From contig QYPL01000014.1 in assembly GCA_007280515.1 (NCBI GenBank), positions 62,001 through 126,000 on the forward strand: DNA of 64,000 bases, given 5' to 3'. This DNA is from Sediminibacterium sp. (GTDB lineage: Bacteria; Bacteroidota; Bacteroidia; Chitinophagales; Chitinophagaceae). Positions within the stretch are counted from its first letter, which is position 1. Each line of letters opens with the position of its first letter. Both the position numbers and the translations under genes were made by a program. Below, piece by piece: positions 26,974 through 36,564 of the stretch. Below the pieces are notes generated by a model. The model had not been told where the DNA came from. It was given only the letters and a program-made list of their open reading frames with translations, and did no database searches.

Positions 26974-29202
26974 TTATTTAGACCTCAGGCTTTCTTTTAT
27001 CGCTGCAATATTTGAACTAATGGTTTTTAATGCTAGGTTTTGTTCTTTAATAAAGCCATTGTCTTTTAAATCGCCCACTACTGCTATCATTTCAGCTTCG
27101 TTTTCGTAAACTATTTTTCTAAAAGGGTTAGTATAATCCTTGGCCCTTGTTTTTTCAATGCGTGAAGTGACATCAGTCTTAATTTCAAGGTAGCTATCTA
27201 ACCAACTATTCAATTGTTTATTAGTAAGTGTTGATAGTTTTTTTTGGGTAATGAGTTCAAGTGCAAGTAATGCGTGATTTCTTTTTTTAGAGGTATAGCT
27301 AGAAGAAGCGGCTTCGTAAAACTGATGTACTTTATCCCAGCTGTCAATGCTACCTGTCTTAATTTTAGTGAGCAAGCTATTGACTGTTTTTTGCGGTATT
27401 AATTGACCTCCTACATTTACCCATGTCCATTCAGTGGTATTAGGTTTTAATGTTTTTAAATGCATTAAAATACTTTGCCCACCTTTCTTCCCATTATTTT
27501 TGCTATTCATAATATCTACTAATGCCTCCATACCATACATAAATATCATTTTTTCAAAAATAGAGTAGGCCTCGTAAGTTTTTATGAACCTTGTTTTTCT
27601 TTTACTATTTTCAATATCGTCTGCAAAAACAGATAATACGTCTATTTCTTTTTTAGTTTTAGTAGTAAGTAAGTTATGGCCTACTACTATTAGTTTTTCA
27701 GTAGGTAGGTCAGCTGTTTTTTTAGTGCTTTGTAAATAAGCCTTGGCCACTGCAGCTGCTATTATTTTTCTAGCATTCAAGAGTTCATTAACGGAATCTG
27801 GTGCTAAATAATTATATTCAAATAGAGGCGTTTTTTCAATTCGCTTATCTCTATCAATATATTTCCAAGCATTTCTAGCCAAGGCATAAAAATTATATAA
27901 AAACCAATAACCCGGCATAATAATTAATTCATCTTTTAGCGGATCATTGCTAATAAGTGAAAAAGGAATAGGAATATTTAATTCATAGTTATAATCGCCT
28001 TTGTTCAACAATGAAAAACTTGCAAAAACTGAATTATGTTTTACGCTCACGCATAAGCCTGGCCAAAAGCCTCTGCCCATAATCACTTCTCCATCGGCTC
28101 CACGACTATTATGATTAGAGCCCAGGGTAGCGCCAGCTGCTATATTGCTTTGTCCCATAACGAGGGCTGCACATAAAAAAGAATTATTATGGTGTTGTTC
28201 GTGCGCTGGGAAAATTAATGAGTTCAATACCTCGCAACAAGAAATAGTGGCATTCGGCCCTAAAAAAGAGTTAATCAATCGTGCACCATATTTTAATTGA
28301 GAGTGGTCTGATAAAATAAAACGAACTGCTTTAATACCATAAAATATTCTACAACCAAAGCCAATAATACCATTCACAAGTTCGCAACCTTCCCCAATTT
28401 GTGTTCTTGCTTCAGCAGAAGAATTAATAGTTACATTTTTAATTTTATTGGCACCTTTTAAATAGGCATCCGACCCAATCCATACATCCTTGATAATCTT
28501 ACAATTTTTTATCACCGAACGGTCACCTACTTTACCGTAGTAGCCTAATTTATTATCAAAACGTTTTTCAGTTAATTCTTTAAACTTTTTCTGTAAAACG
28601 GCATCATGTCTGTTGCGCGTCCATAAATAAGCATCTCCAGCAGTCATACCATTAAAAGGCATTACTTTTCTGCCTGTATTTTCGTTACAAATCTCCATCC
28701 ATATTCTAACCGATTCATCTTCTCCTTTTTTAATAATACCATTACCAAATTTAGAATGATTCGTTGTTACTATTTCATTCACATTGGTAATTATGACATC
28801 ATTGCCTATAATATAATGCGACATATAGTTCACATTATGTATGGCAACATTATTGCCAAGGTCGCAACTAATAATGGTAGAATTATAAATACCCACAGGC
28901 ACAACTAAATCGCTAAATAGTAAACAGTTGGCTTCTAGTTTTCCCATTCTTACTAAACCAAAGAAGGAACAATTTTTTATAAGCTCCGGACTAAAGGCAT
29001 CTGAAACTAAAATATCATTCCAGTTATCGCTTGAATTTCTATTTCGAACTAACTGCTCAATTTCTAATGCAGATAAGTGGCGATATTTGATACCGCTTCT
29101 ATTTTGTTGGTTACGTAAATAATATTCGTCCTTGCCCTTGGGAAGCTCTTTTATAAAACCATAGCCCAATTCATTTACAGGCATTTTCTTAATATTATTC
29201 AT
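26974..29202 (-). CDS. DUF4954 family protein with left-handed beta-helix
   Basis: A 742-residue cytoplasmic protein (no signal). Residues about 20-110 contain YYLRNQQNRSGIKYRHLSALEIEQLVRN, the DUF4954 signature. From about residue 105 to 400 there are successive short repeats of the hexapeptide type (for example VAIHNVNYMSHYIIGNDVIITNV, CKIIKDVWIGSDAYLKGA, TISCCEVLNSLIFP) that would build a left-handed beta-helix as in acyl- and sugar-nucleotide transferases. The C-terminal 300 residues are helical. The family is widespread in Bacteroidota and its reaction is unknown; a nucleotidyl- or acyltransferase-like role is only a guess. Confidence 0.88.
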   Translation of the reverse strand: MNNIKKMPVNELGYGFIKELPKGKDEYYLRNQQNRSGIKYRHLSALEIEQLVRNRNSSDNWNDILVSDAFSPELIKNCSFFGLVRMGKLEANCLLFSDLVVPVGIYNSTIISCDLGNNVAIHNVNYMSHYIIGNDVIITNVNEIVTTNHSKFGNGIIKKGEDESVRIWMEICNENTGRKVMPFNGMTAGDAYLWTRNRHDAVLQKKFKELTEKRFDNKLGYYGKVGDRSVIKNCKIIKDVWIGSDAYLKGANKIKNVTINSSAEARTQIGEGCELVNGIIGFGCRIFYGIKAVRFILSDHSQLKYGARLINSFLGPNATISCCEVLNSLIFPAHEQHHNNSFLCAALVMGQSNIAAGATLGSNHNSRGADGEVIMGRGFWPGLCVSVKHNSVFASFSLLNKGDYNYELNIPIPFSLISNDPLKDELIIMPGYWFLYNFYALARNAWKYIDRDKRIEKTPLFEYNYLAPDSVNELLNARKIIAAAVAKAYLQSTKKTADLPTEKLIVVGHNLLTTKTKKEIDVLSVFADDIENSKRKTRFIKTYEAYSIFEKMIFMYGMEALVDIMNSKNNGKKGGQSILMHLKTLKPNTTEWTWVNVGGQLIPQKTVNSLLTKIKTGSIDSWDKVHQFYEAASSSYTSKKRNHALLALELITQKKLSTLTNKQLNSWLDSYLEIKTDVTSRIEKTRAKDYTNPFRKIVYENEAEMIAVVGDLKDNGFIKEQNLALKTISSNIAAIKESLRSK

Positions 29203-29229
29203 TAGTACAGTTTAATTCTTTATAACGGT

Positions 29230-30885
29230 TTATTTAAATAGAACTGGATGTGTTTCATCCCAGTTGGTTGCTTTTTGGTAAGCTTCTGCAATAGATAATA
29301 TAGTAGCCTCGTCATATAAATTGCCTACGAAACTTATACCAGTGGGTAAATTTAATTTTTTATCAAAGCCAGTAGGAACGCATACTACCGGATTGCCTGT
29401 TAAATTAGTAATAGCCGATTGATTGCCATCGCCCCTTGAAGGACAAATAATAACATCATACTGCTGCATGACTTCATTTACTTTTTGCATGAGTGTGTAA
29501 CGGTGTCTTTGTGCATTAATATATTCTACGGCAGGTATAAATCGATTTGTTCTAAAGGAGTTTGGCCAATCGCTTTTAGTTTGTCTTGTTAATGCATCAT
29601 CAATATTCTTTCTTGTCATTTCATCAAATTGTGCAGCACATTCTGCACCAATGACTACATCCATAATATTGAAAGTATACACGCCACTATCTGGAAAATT
29701 AACAGGTATTAATTGCACACCTAATTTTCTAAATTCTTCTAGTACCTTAAATTCATTTCTTGAAGTATCTTTTATTTTATCAAAATAGTTTTTAGCGTAT
29801 GCAATTTTTAATTTTTTAATGTCTTTATTCGGAGTAAAATTAAATGGCATATTGACAGCACTTCCGTCCTTACCATCTGTACCATGAATATAATTAAATA
29901 CAATGGCTGCATCTGCAGCAGAACGGCAAATTGGCCCGACTTTATCTAGGCTATAACTTAATGCCATGGCACCTGAACGGCTTACGCTTCCGAAGGTGGG
30001 TCTAAGACCAGTGGCCCCACAAGTAGTAGAAGGAGAAACAATACTTCCCCAAGTTTCTGTGCCAATGGCAAAGGGTACTAAGCCCGCAACTGTTGCAGAA
30101 GTAGAACCAGCAGAAGAGCCAGAAGATCCATATTTCAAATTCCATGGATTTTTTGTTCTTCCACCAAACCAATAATCGCCCATGGCTAAGGCACCTAATG
30201 TGAATTTAGCCACTAGTACTGCACCTGCTTCTTTTAGTTTAGTATAAACAAAGGCATCTTCATCAATTGTTTGATTTTGATAAGGTGCTGCCCCCCAAGT
30301 TGTCTTGGTGCCCTTTACGGCAAATAAATCCTTTAGGCCATAAGGAATGCCATGTAATAATCCTCTGTATTTTCCTTGCGCTAATTCTGCATCTGCTTTT
30401 TTAGCTTGTGCATAAGCAATATCTTCTTGTATACTTATTACACATTGTAAAGTATCTCCCCATTTTTTAATTCTATCAATAAAAAATTGAGTAAGGGCTA
30501 GGGAGCTAATTTTTTTATTTTTAATTAAAGAAGCTAATTGTTCAAGGGTGTAAAATGCTAAATCATTTTTATTAGCAGGTAATTGTATAGTATTATCTAG
30601 TTTCCAAAGTACAGGTTTTTGTACTGTATTAAAATGCATACCAGGTACCACCGGTGTTTGCCACATACTTAATGGAATGCTATTGGCCAAAGGCAAATTA
30701 TGCATTGCTTTGTAATTGGCTAAATTGTCAACGACATCGGAATATAGAGTATCTATTTCCTTAGTAGTAAAACTAAGGTCAAATAGTTTAGAGGCACTAA
30801 TTAAATCTTTTTTTTGAATACTGGTGTCTTGAGCAGATACCAAAAGACCAAAAGAGAGTAGAAGGCTTGTAAAAATGATACGCAT
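29230..30885 (-). CDS. Exported amidase-signature enzyme
   Basis: A 551-residue periplasmic amidase with a signal peptide of about 18 residues. The Ser-cisSer-Lys triad is readable: K185 in GIPYGLKDLF, the cis-serine in YGSSGSSAG (254-255) and the nucleophile S281 in GTETWGSIVSPS. The first 110 residues are an extra N-terminal segment also seen in other exported members. Unlike GatA there is no tRNA amidotransferase context. Substrate unknown (amides, peptides or nylon-like oligomers). It lies between DUF4954 and the RNA helicase on the same strand. Confidence 0.92.
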   Translation of the reverse strand: MRIIFTSLLLSFGLLVSAQDTSIQKKDLISASKLFDLSFTTKEIDTLYSDVVDNLANYKAMHNLPLANSIPLSMWQTPVVPGMHFNTVQKPVLWKLDNTIQLPANKNDLAFYTLEQLASLIKNKKISSLALTQFFIDRIKKWGDTLQCVISIQEDIAYAQAKKADAELAQGKYRGLLHGIPYGLKDLFAVKGTKTTWGAAPYQNQTIDEDAFVYTKLKEAGAVLVAKFTLGALAMGDYWFGGRTKNPWNLKYGSSGSSAGSTSATVAGLVPFAIGTETWGSIVSPSTTCGATGLRPTFGSVSRSGAMALSYSLDKVGPICRSAADAAIVFNYIHGTDGKDGSAVNMPFNFTPNKDIKKLKIAYAKNYFDKIKDTSRNEFKVLEEFRKLGVQLIPVNFPDSGVYTFNIMDVVIGAECAAQFDEMTRKNIDDALTRQTKSDWPNSFRTNRFIPAVEYINAQRHRYTLMQKVNEVMQQYDVIICPSRGDGNQSAITNLTGNPVVCVPTGFDKKLNLPTGISFVGNLYDEATILSIAEAYQKATNWDETHPVLFK

Positions 30886-30917
30886 AAATTATTTTTTTAA
30901 TTGTATCAAAGATAATA

Positions 30918-32180
30918 TTACCTACTTGGTTTTGGGCGACTAAAATGTCTTTTTTGACCCCCATTTGCCGTTGCTTTAGACCTGGCATGTCCAGAATTGC
31001 CTCTTCCTTGCTGTTTGGCTTCCTTAATGGGATTGAAATTGGTCATGGGGAAGGGGTGGTTTTCAATGACGGGTACCTTTTTAGCAATAAGCTTTTCAAT
31101 ATCTTTTAAAAAGTCTCTTTCTTCTGCATCGCAGAATGAAATGGCTGTTCCACCTGCACCAGCACGACCTGTTCTTCCAATACGGTGCACATAGGTCTCT
31201 GGAATATTTGGAATTTCATAATTCACGACATAGGCTAATTCATCTACATCAATGCCTCTAGCTGCAATATCAGTAGCTACTAATACCCGCGTAGTTTGTG
31301 CTTTAAAATTAGTAAGTGCTCTTTGCCTTGCATTTTGCGCTTTATTACCATGAATGGCTTCTGCTTTAATATTATTTTTTAAAAGTAGGTTCACCACTTT
31401 GTCAGCTCCATGTTTAGTTCTTGTAAAAACCAAGGCAGTTTTAATAGCCGTGTTTTTTAGAATTTCAATGAGTAGTGCATTTTTATTTACTTTATCTACA
31501 AAGTAAACCGATTGTACAATTATATCTACAGTAGAGGAAACTGGCGTTACGCTTACTTTTAAAGGATGAAACAAAATAGTATTCGCCAAGCTTACAATTT
31601 CAGGAGGCATGGTGGCAGAGAAAAATAATGATTGTCTTTTTTTAGGAAGTACCGCTAATAATTTTTTGACGTCATGCACAAAACCCATATCCAACATTCT
31701 ATCCGCTTCATCCAACACAAATATTTCTACTTCTCTGATATTTAAATGCCCTTGATTCATTAAGTCTAGTAATCGACCTGGTGTAGCAATGACTACATCC
31801 ACCCCATTTCTCAATGCAGTTACTTGTGGGCCTTGACCAACACCACCAAATATAACTGTACAATTTAAACCCGTATGTCTGCCATAAGCATTAAAGCTTT
31901 CTCCAATTTGTATGGCTAGTTCTCTAGTAGGTGTAACAATTAAACTTCTAATTTTTTTTCTCCTCTCCTGCGTTTTGCTTTTAACTAATAATTGCAAAAT
32001 AGGCAGTGTAAAAGCAGCAGTTTTACCTGTGCCTGTTTGGGCGCAACCCAATAAGTCTTTGCCTTCTAAAACAATGGGTATAGATTCTGCTTGAATAGGC
32101 GTAGGGGTGGTGTACCCTTCTTCCTGAATGGCCTTTAATAAGGGCTCTATAAGACCTAGGGTCTGAAAATTCGTGTTCAT
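30918..32180 (-). CDS. rhlE: DEAD-box RNA helicase, RhlE type
   Basis: About 420 residues starting at MNTNFQTLGL (an ATG 4 codons upstream is possible). Motifs in order: Q-motif around TTPTPIQAESIP, I AQTGTGKT, Ia PTRELAIQ, II DEAD, III SAT, IV-VI with VLVATDIAARGID and HRIGRTGRAG. The C-terminal tail is basic and Gly/Lys/Arg-rich (QGRGNSGHARSKATANGGQKRHF), as in RhlE proteins that aid ribosome assembly and RNA turnover. Co-directional with glmS 22 bases upstream and the amidase gene 32 bases downstream. Confidence 0.95.
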   Translation of the reverse strand: MNTNFQTLGLIEPLLKAIQEEGYTTPTPIQAESIPIVLEGKDLLGCAQTGTGKTAAFTLPILQLLVKSKTQERRKKIRSLIVTPTRELAIQIGESFNAYGRHTGLNCTVIFGGVGQGPQVTALRNGVDVVIATPGRLLDLMNQGHLNIREVEIFVLDEADRMLDMGFVHDVKKLLAVLPKKRQSLFFSATMPPEIVSLANTILFHPLKVSVTPVSSTVDIIVQSVYFVDKVNKNALLIEILKNTAIKTALVFTRTKHGADKVVNLLLKNNIKAEAIHGNKAQNARQRALTNFKAQTTRVLVATDIAARGIDVDELAYVVNYEIPNIPETYVHRIGRTGRAGAGGTAISFCDAEERDFLKDIEKLIAKKVPVIENHPFPMTNFNPIKEAKQQGRGNSGHARSKATANGGQKRHFSRPKPSR

Positions 32181-32202
32181 AATAGGCTGCAAGGTAGTTC
32201 AA

Positions 32203-34041
32203 TTATTCCACGGTTACACTTTTAGCAAGATTCCGAGGCTTGTCTACATCAATGCCTTTGGCCACACCCACATAATAACTTAAAAGTTGCATAGGTATAA
32301 CACTTAATAAAGGGGCAATGACTTCGTCTATTTCAGGCACAAACATAATATTGTCTGACATAGTAGGTAATACCAAATCGCCCACACTTGCCACCGCAAT
32401 AATTTGTCCTTTTCTTGCTTTTATTTCTTGAATATTCGATACTACTTTATCATAATATATGTCCTTGGTGGCAACAAATACAACAGGTAAGCTTTCATCT
32501 ACTAATGCAATGGGTCCATGTTTCATTTCTGCTGCAGGATAACCTTCCGCATGGATATACGTAATCTCTTTTAATTTTAAGGCACCTTCTAATGCAATGG
32601 GGAAATTATACCCTCTACCTAAATATAAAAAGTCTTTGGCGTCTTTAAATTTCAAAGCAATTTTTTCTATCACAGAAGTATCGGCTAAAATTTCTTTTAC
32701 TTTTTCTGGAACCGATGCTAATTCATTTACTAAATGCATATACCTTTCTTCTGAAATACTTGCTTTATACTTTGCCATTTTAAGTGCCATCATAGCAAGG
32801 ACAGTTAATTGACCTGTAAAGGCTTTTGTACTAGCCACGCCAATTTCAGGTCCAGCATGTGTATAGGCGCCAGCATTACTTAACCTGGCAATACTACTTC
32901 CCACTGCATTTACTATACCGAATATGAAGGCACCTTTTTCTTTGGCACTTTCTAAAGCCACTAATGTATCTGCGGTTTCTCCACTTTGTGATATCGCAAT
33001 TATGACATCGCCTGCATGTATCACGGGATTACGGTATCTAAATTCAGAAGCGTATTCCACTTCCACGGGTATGCGACATAATTCTTCAATTAAATATTCT
33101 GCATACAAACCCGCATGCCAGCTGGTACCACAGGCTACAATAATAATACGAGAGGCCTTCGTCAATGCTTCTATATTATTATCTACCCCAGCCATTACAA
33201 TTTCTAATTGTTCATGTAAAAGTCTTCCTCTTAAGCAATCATAAATAGTATCGGATTGCTCGAAAATTTCTTTCAACATAAAATGTTCATAGCCTCCTTT
33301 TTCAATAGCTGCTAATTCCATGTCTAATTTTTGTATGAAAGGGGTTTGTTTTTCGTTGCCTAAATTTTTCAAGATAAGCTCATCTTTTCTAACAATGGCA
33401 ATTTCATAATCATTTACATACACCACTTCTTTGGTATATTCTATAATAGGAGAGGCATCGCTTGCTAAATAATGCGCCTCTTTCCCAATTCCAATAACTA
33501 AGGGACTTCCTTTTCTGGCTGCAATAATAGTTTCAGGATCGTCCTGGTCAATTAATAGAATACAATACGCGCCTACAATTCTTTTTAAAGCAATTCTCAA
33601 TGCTTCTTCTAAATCACATTTATTATTGTCTTGAATTTCTTGAATAAAATTTAATAAGACTTCTGTATCGGTATCGCTTTTAAAAGTATAGCCTTTTGCG
33701 ACTAATTCTTTTTTAATAGGTGCATAGTTTTCAATAATACCATTGTGCAACATGGCCAAACGTCCATTATTAGATAAATGGGGATGTGCATTTCTATCGG
33801 AAGGTTCGCCGTGCGTCGCCCAACGCGTGTGGCCAATAGCAATATGAGAGTGCAAATTTTTGCCTAATACCGCTTCTTCTAATTCAGCCACCTTTCCTTT
33901 TTTCTTATGCACCTGTAATTTTCCATCTTGAATAATGGCCACACCTGTACTATCGTATCCGCGGTATTCTAAGCGTCTTAAACCTTTGATAACGATGGGG
34001 TATGCTTCCGCTTTTCCTATATATCCTACAATGCCACACAT
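32203..34041 (-). CDS. glmS: Glutamine-fructose-6-phosphate aminotransferase
   Basis: Makes glucosamine-6-phosphate for peptidoglycan and LPS. The 612 residues start with MCGIVGYIG, where Cys2 is the glutaminase nucleophile; the N-terminal glutamine amidotransferase domain covers about 1-220 (GHTRWATHG, HNGIIENY) and two SIS sugar-isomerase domains follow (SQSGETADTL; EGALKLKEITYIHAEGYPAAEMKHGPIALVD). The C-terminus KSVTVE is the conserved end. No glmS ribozyme-like leader is evident. Divergent from the acetyltransferase gene. Confidence 0.97.
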   Translation of the reverse strand: MCGIVGYIGKAEAYPIVIKGLRRLEYRGYDSTGVAIIQDGKLQVHKKKGKVAELEEAVLGKNLHSHIAIGHTRWATHGEPSDRNAHPHLSNNGRLAMLHNGIIENYAPIKKELVAKGYTFKSDTDTEVLLNFIQEIQDNNKCDLEEALRIALKRIVGAYCILLIDQDDPETIIAARKGSPLVIGIGKEAHYLASDASPIIEYTKEVVYVNDYEIAIVRKDELILKNLGNEKQTPFIQKLDMELAAIEKGGYEHFMLKEIFEQSDTIYDCLRGRLLHEQLEIVMAGVDNNIEALTKASRIIIVACGTSWHAGLYAEYLIEELCRIPVEVEYASEFRYRNPVIHAGDVIIAISQSGETADTLVALESAKEKGAFIFGIVNAVGSSIARLSNAGAYTHAGPEIGVASTKAFTGQLTVLAMMALKMAKYKASISEERYMHLVNELASVPEKVKEILADTSVIEKIALKFKDAKDFLYLGRGYNFPIALEGALKLKEITYIHAEGYPAAEMKHGPIALVDESLPVVFVATKDIYYDKVVSNIQEIKARKGQIIAVASVGDLVLPTMSDNIMFVPEIDEVIAPLLSVIPMQLLSYYVGVAKGIDVDKPRNLAKSVTVE

Positions 34042-34103
34042 ATATTAATAATTTGGGTAATTGTTCAAAATTTATGCGAAATTAGACTTTAAATATTGAA
34101 TGG

Positions 34104-34715
34104 ATGTTAGCTTTGAAAACTTTTGACTTTGAGACCGATATTATTTTAGAAAATGAACGTGTGTTATTAAGGCCACTAGTGCTAACCGACTGCTCATTAC
34201 TAGCACATTATGTTGAAGAAGAGCCCGAATTATGGAACTATTCATTAGCGGCTATTCATAATAGTTCAGACTTAGAAAACTATATTCAAACGGCTATAGA
34301 AGCAAGAGGGAATAAAACCAGCTATGCATTTATTGTATTTGATAAATTATTAAATGACTATGTGGGTTGTACCAGGTTTTATGATATACAATTAGCTTTT
34401 CAAACAACACAAATTGGCTATACCTGGTATAGTAAAAAATGCTGGGGAACAAAACTAAATGAGCATTGTAAATATTTATTATTGGAATATGCTTTTGATC
34501 ATATGAATTTTGAAAGAGTAGAGTTTAGGGCCGACAATAGTAATAAAAGAAGTATTGCTGCTATGCAAAAAATTGGTTGTACTATAGAAGGTATCTTAAG
34601 AAATCATTTACCCATGCCGAATGGAAAAAGAAGAGACTCCATTGTACTTAGTATTTTAAAAGAAGAATGGAATGCTTCATTGAAGCAAGCAATAGCAGCT
34701 CAATTAAAAAAATAA
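34104..34715 (+). CDS. GNAT acetyltransferase, RimJ/RimL type
   Basis: A 203-residue GNAT protein. It begins with ILENERVLLRPLVLTDC, the RimJ/RimL/SpeG-like opening, and keeps the fold elements YVGCTRFYDIQ, IGYTWYSKKCWGTKLNEHCKYLLLEYAF (acetyl-CoA loop region) and VEFRADNSNKRSIAAMQKIGCTIEGILRNH. Likely acetylates a protein N-terminus or small amine; substrate not assignable. It converges on mgtE. Confidence 0.88.
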   Translation: MLALKTFDFETDIILENERVLLRPLVLTDCSLLAHYVEEEPELWNYSLAAIHNSSDLENYIQTAIEARGNKTSYAFIVFDKLLNDYVGCTRFYDIQLAFQTTQIGYTWYSKKCWGTKLNEHCKYLLLEYAFDHMNFERVEFRADNSNKRSIAAMQKIGCTIEGILRNHLPMPNGKRRDSIVLSILKEEWNASLKQAIAAQLKK

Positions 34716-34727
34716 TTAAAAAAATAA

Positions 34728-36125
34728 TTAAAGTAAAGTGCCTTGCAAGAATAAGTAAGCCAAGCTAAAATAAATAAGTATGGCAGTTACATCTACTAAA
34801 GTAGCAACAAAAGGTGCAGAAGATACAGCAGGGTCAGCACCTAATCTTTTCAGCACAATGGGTAACATGGACCCCATCATCGTACCCCAGATCACAACCC
34901 CTAAAATAGTAAATCCAATAGTGATAGCTATTAGTAACCAATGCACGCCGTAAAAACCTGGTACAATCATATGCCATGCAGTGACTCTAAAAAATCCTAG
35001 AATACCTAACAAGACGCCCAATAAAAAACCACTTATAATTTCTCTTCTTAAAATTTTCCACCAATCGGCAATGGTAATTTCACCCACAGACATGGCTTGT
35101 ATGATTAGTGTAGAAGATTGTGATCCGGAATTACCACCAGTAGACAGTATCAAAGGAATAAAACTTGCTAATACTAAAACTTTTGCTAGCTCGTCTTCAA
35201 AATAACCCATGGCAGTGGCTGTAAATAACTCTCCAATAAATAAAACAACCAACCATGTAATTCTTTTTTTGAATAATTTAAAAATAGAAATATCTAGATA
35301 AGGTTCGTTTAAAGCTTCAGTACCTCCCATTTTTTGCATATCCTCACTGAACTCTTCATTGGTTACCCATAAGATATCATCAATGGTTACAATACCTAAT
35401 AAAACATCGTTGTCATCTACCACAGGAATGGCCGTGCGGTTATTCATTTTAAATACTTGGCTAGCATGTTCTTGGTCGTCATATACATTTAAGGCAACAA
35501 AGCGGCCGTCAATAATATCTGAAATAATATCATCTGGTTTGGCCAATAATAAATCTCTAATTCTAATATCGTCTATTAAACCCCCTTTTTCATCAATGAT
35601 GTAAATAACATCGATGGTTTCAGAATTTTTGCCATACTTACGAATGTTATCTAAAACTTGGGCAACTGTATAATGCGGGTAAACATAAACATAATCGGGC
35701 GTCATCAAACGACCCACACTATCCTCAGGATATCCTAAAAGAGATAAAGTAATTTTTCTTTCTTCTGGGTCTAACAATTTTATTAAGTCGCGAATGGCCG
35801 CCTTGGGTAATTCTTCTAAGAAGTCGGTACGGTCATCCGGGGGAAGCTCATTTAAAATTTTTGCTGTTTTGCGTGCAGGTAATTCTTTAATAATATCCTT
35901 TTGCTGATTGATGTCCAAAATCTTAAAAACACTTACAGCTCTGTGCACAGTCATATTGTCAATAATAGTAGCCTCGTTTTCAGGGAACTCATTGACTAGT
36001 TCCACTACGTCGCTAATATTTTGTTCATCTAAAAATTCTTTTAATAGATGCATGTCGCCCTTGGACAAAATGTCCAAGAAAACTTCGGATAAATTAATCT
36101 CTGGTATTTCTAATTCAACTGACAT
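34728..36125 (-). CDS. mgtE: Magnesium transporter MgtE
   Basis: A 465-residue Mg2+ channel. Residues about 1-140 form the N domain superhelix (IIDNMTVHRAVSVFKIL...LPPDDRTDFLEELP), about 140-265 two CBS domains (SVGRLMTPDYVYVYPHYTVAQVL; TAIPVVDDNDVLLGIVTIDDIL) and the last 180 residues five membrane helices with the pore segment STGGNSGSQSSTLIIQAMS. In relatives the N and CBS domains sense cytoplasmic Mg2+ and close the pore. Divergent from the SET gene with 46 bases between the chosen starts. Confidence 0.96.
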   Translation of the reverse strand: MSVELEIPEINLSEVFLDILSKGDMHLLKEFLDEQNISDVVELVNEFPENEATIIDNMTVHRAVSVFKILDINQQKDIIKELPARKTAKILNELPPDDRTDFLEELPKAAIRDLIKLLDPEERKITLSLLGYPEDSVGRLMTPDYVYVYPHYTVAQVLDNIRKYGKNSETIDVIYIIDEKGGLIDDIRIRDLLLAKPDDIISDIIDGRFVALNVYDDQEHASQVFKMNNRTAIPVVDDNDVLLGIVTIDDILWVTNEEFSEDMQKMGGTEALNEPYLDISIFKLFKKRITWLVVLFIGELFTATAMGYFEDELAKVLVLASFIPLILSTGGNSGSQSSTLIIQAMSVGEITIADWWKILRREIISGFLLGVLLGILGFFRVTAWHMIVPGFYGVHWLLIAITIGFTILGVVIWGTMMGSMLPIVLKRLGADPAVSSAPFVATLVDVTAILIYFSLAYLFLQGTLL

Positions 36126-36171
36126 GGGTGCAAGTTAAGAAAAATACTAAAGTATGCCTTATATTTATGGC

Positions 36172-36555
36172 ATGATTCTTCCATTTCTAACTATTGCCCC
36201 ATCTCCAAGCAGGGGCCGTGGCGTATTTACTACCCAAGCCATTGCGATGGGCACTACCATTGAAATAGCACCTGTTATTGTCTTTGATCCCACACAAAGA
36301 ATTAAATTGGAAGAAACATTATTGTATGATTATATTTTTGAATGGGGCGAAGATGATAAAAGTGCTGTAGTGGCTTTAGGATATGTGTCTATTTATAATC
36401 ATGCCATTAAGGCTAATTGTAGGTATGATATGGATTTTGAATTCAATACTATGACCATTATCACCACAAGAGCCATTAAACAAGGTGAAGAATTATTTAT
36501 TAATTATAATGCAGATGGGGAGGCCGATAAGCCCGTTTGGTTTGAGCAACACTAA
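36172..36555 (+). CDS. Single-domain SET protein
   Basis: About 127 residues from MILPFLTIAPSPSRGRGVF; an earlier in-frame ATG at 36154 would add six residues. The SET methyltransferase core is complete for a minimal domain: RGRGVFTTQAI (SAM site), GYVSIYNHAIKANCRY in the place of the N-H-S pseudoknot motif, and GEELFINYNAD as the final tyrosine motif. There are no pre- or post-SET domains. Bacterial stand-alone SET proteins are presumed lysine methyltransferases; targets are mostly unknown. Confidence 0.87.
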   Translation: MILPFLTIAPSPSRGRGVFTTQAIAMGTTIEIAPVIVFDPTQRIKLEETLLYDYIFEWGEDDKSAVVALGYVSIYNHAIKANCRYDMDFEFNTMTIITTRAIKQGEELFINYNADGEADKPVWFEQH

Positions 36556-36564
36556 TAGCTGCTA

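Noticed and set aside
32203..34103. Considered a glmS ribozyme or riboswitch ahead of glmS.
   Set aside because: The leader between glmS and the divergent gene is only 62 bases, too short for the ribozyme fold.
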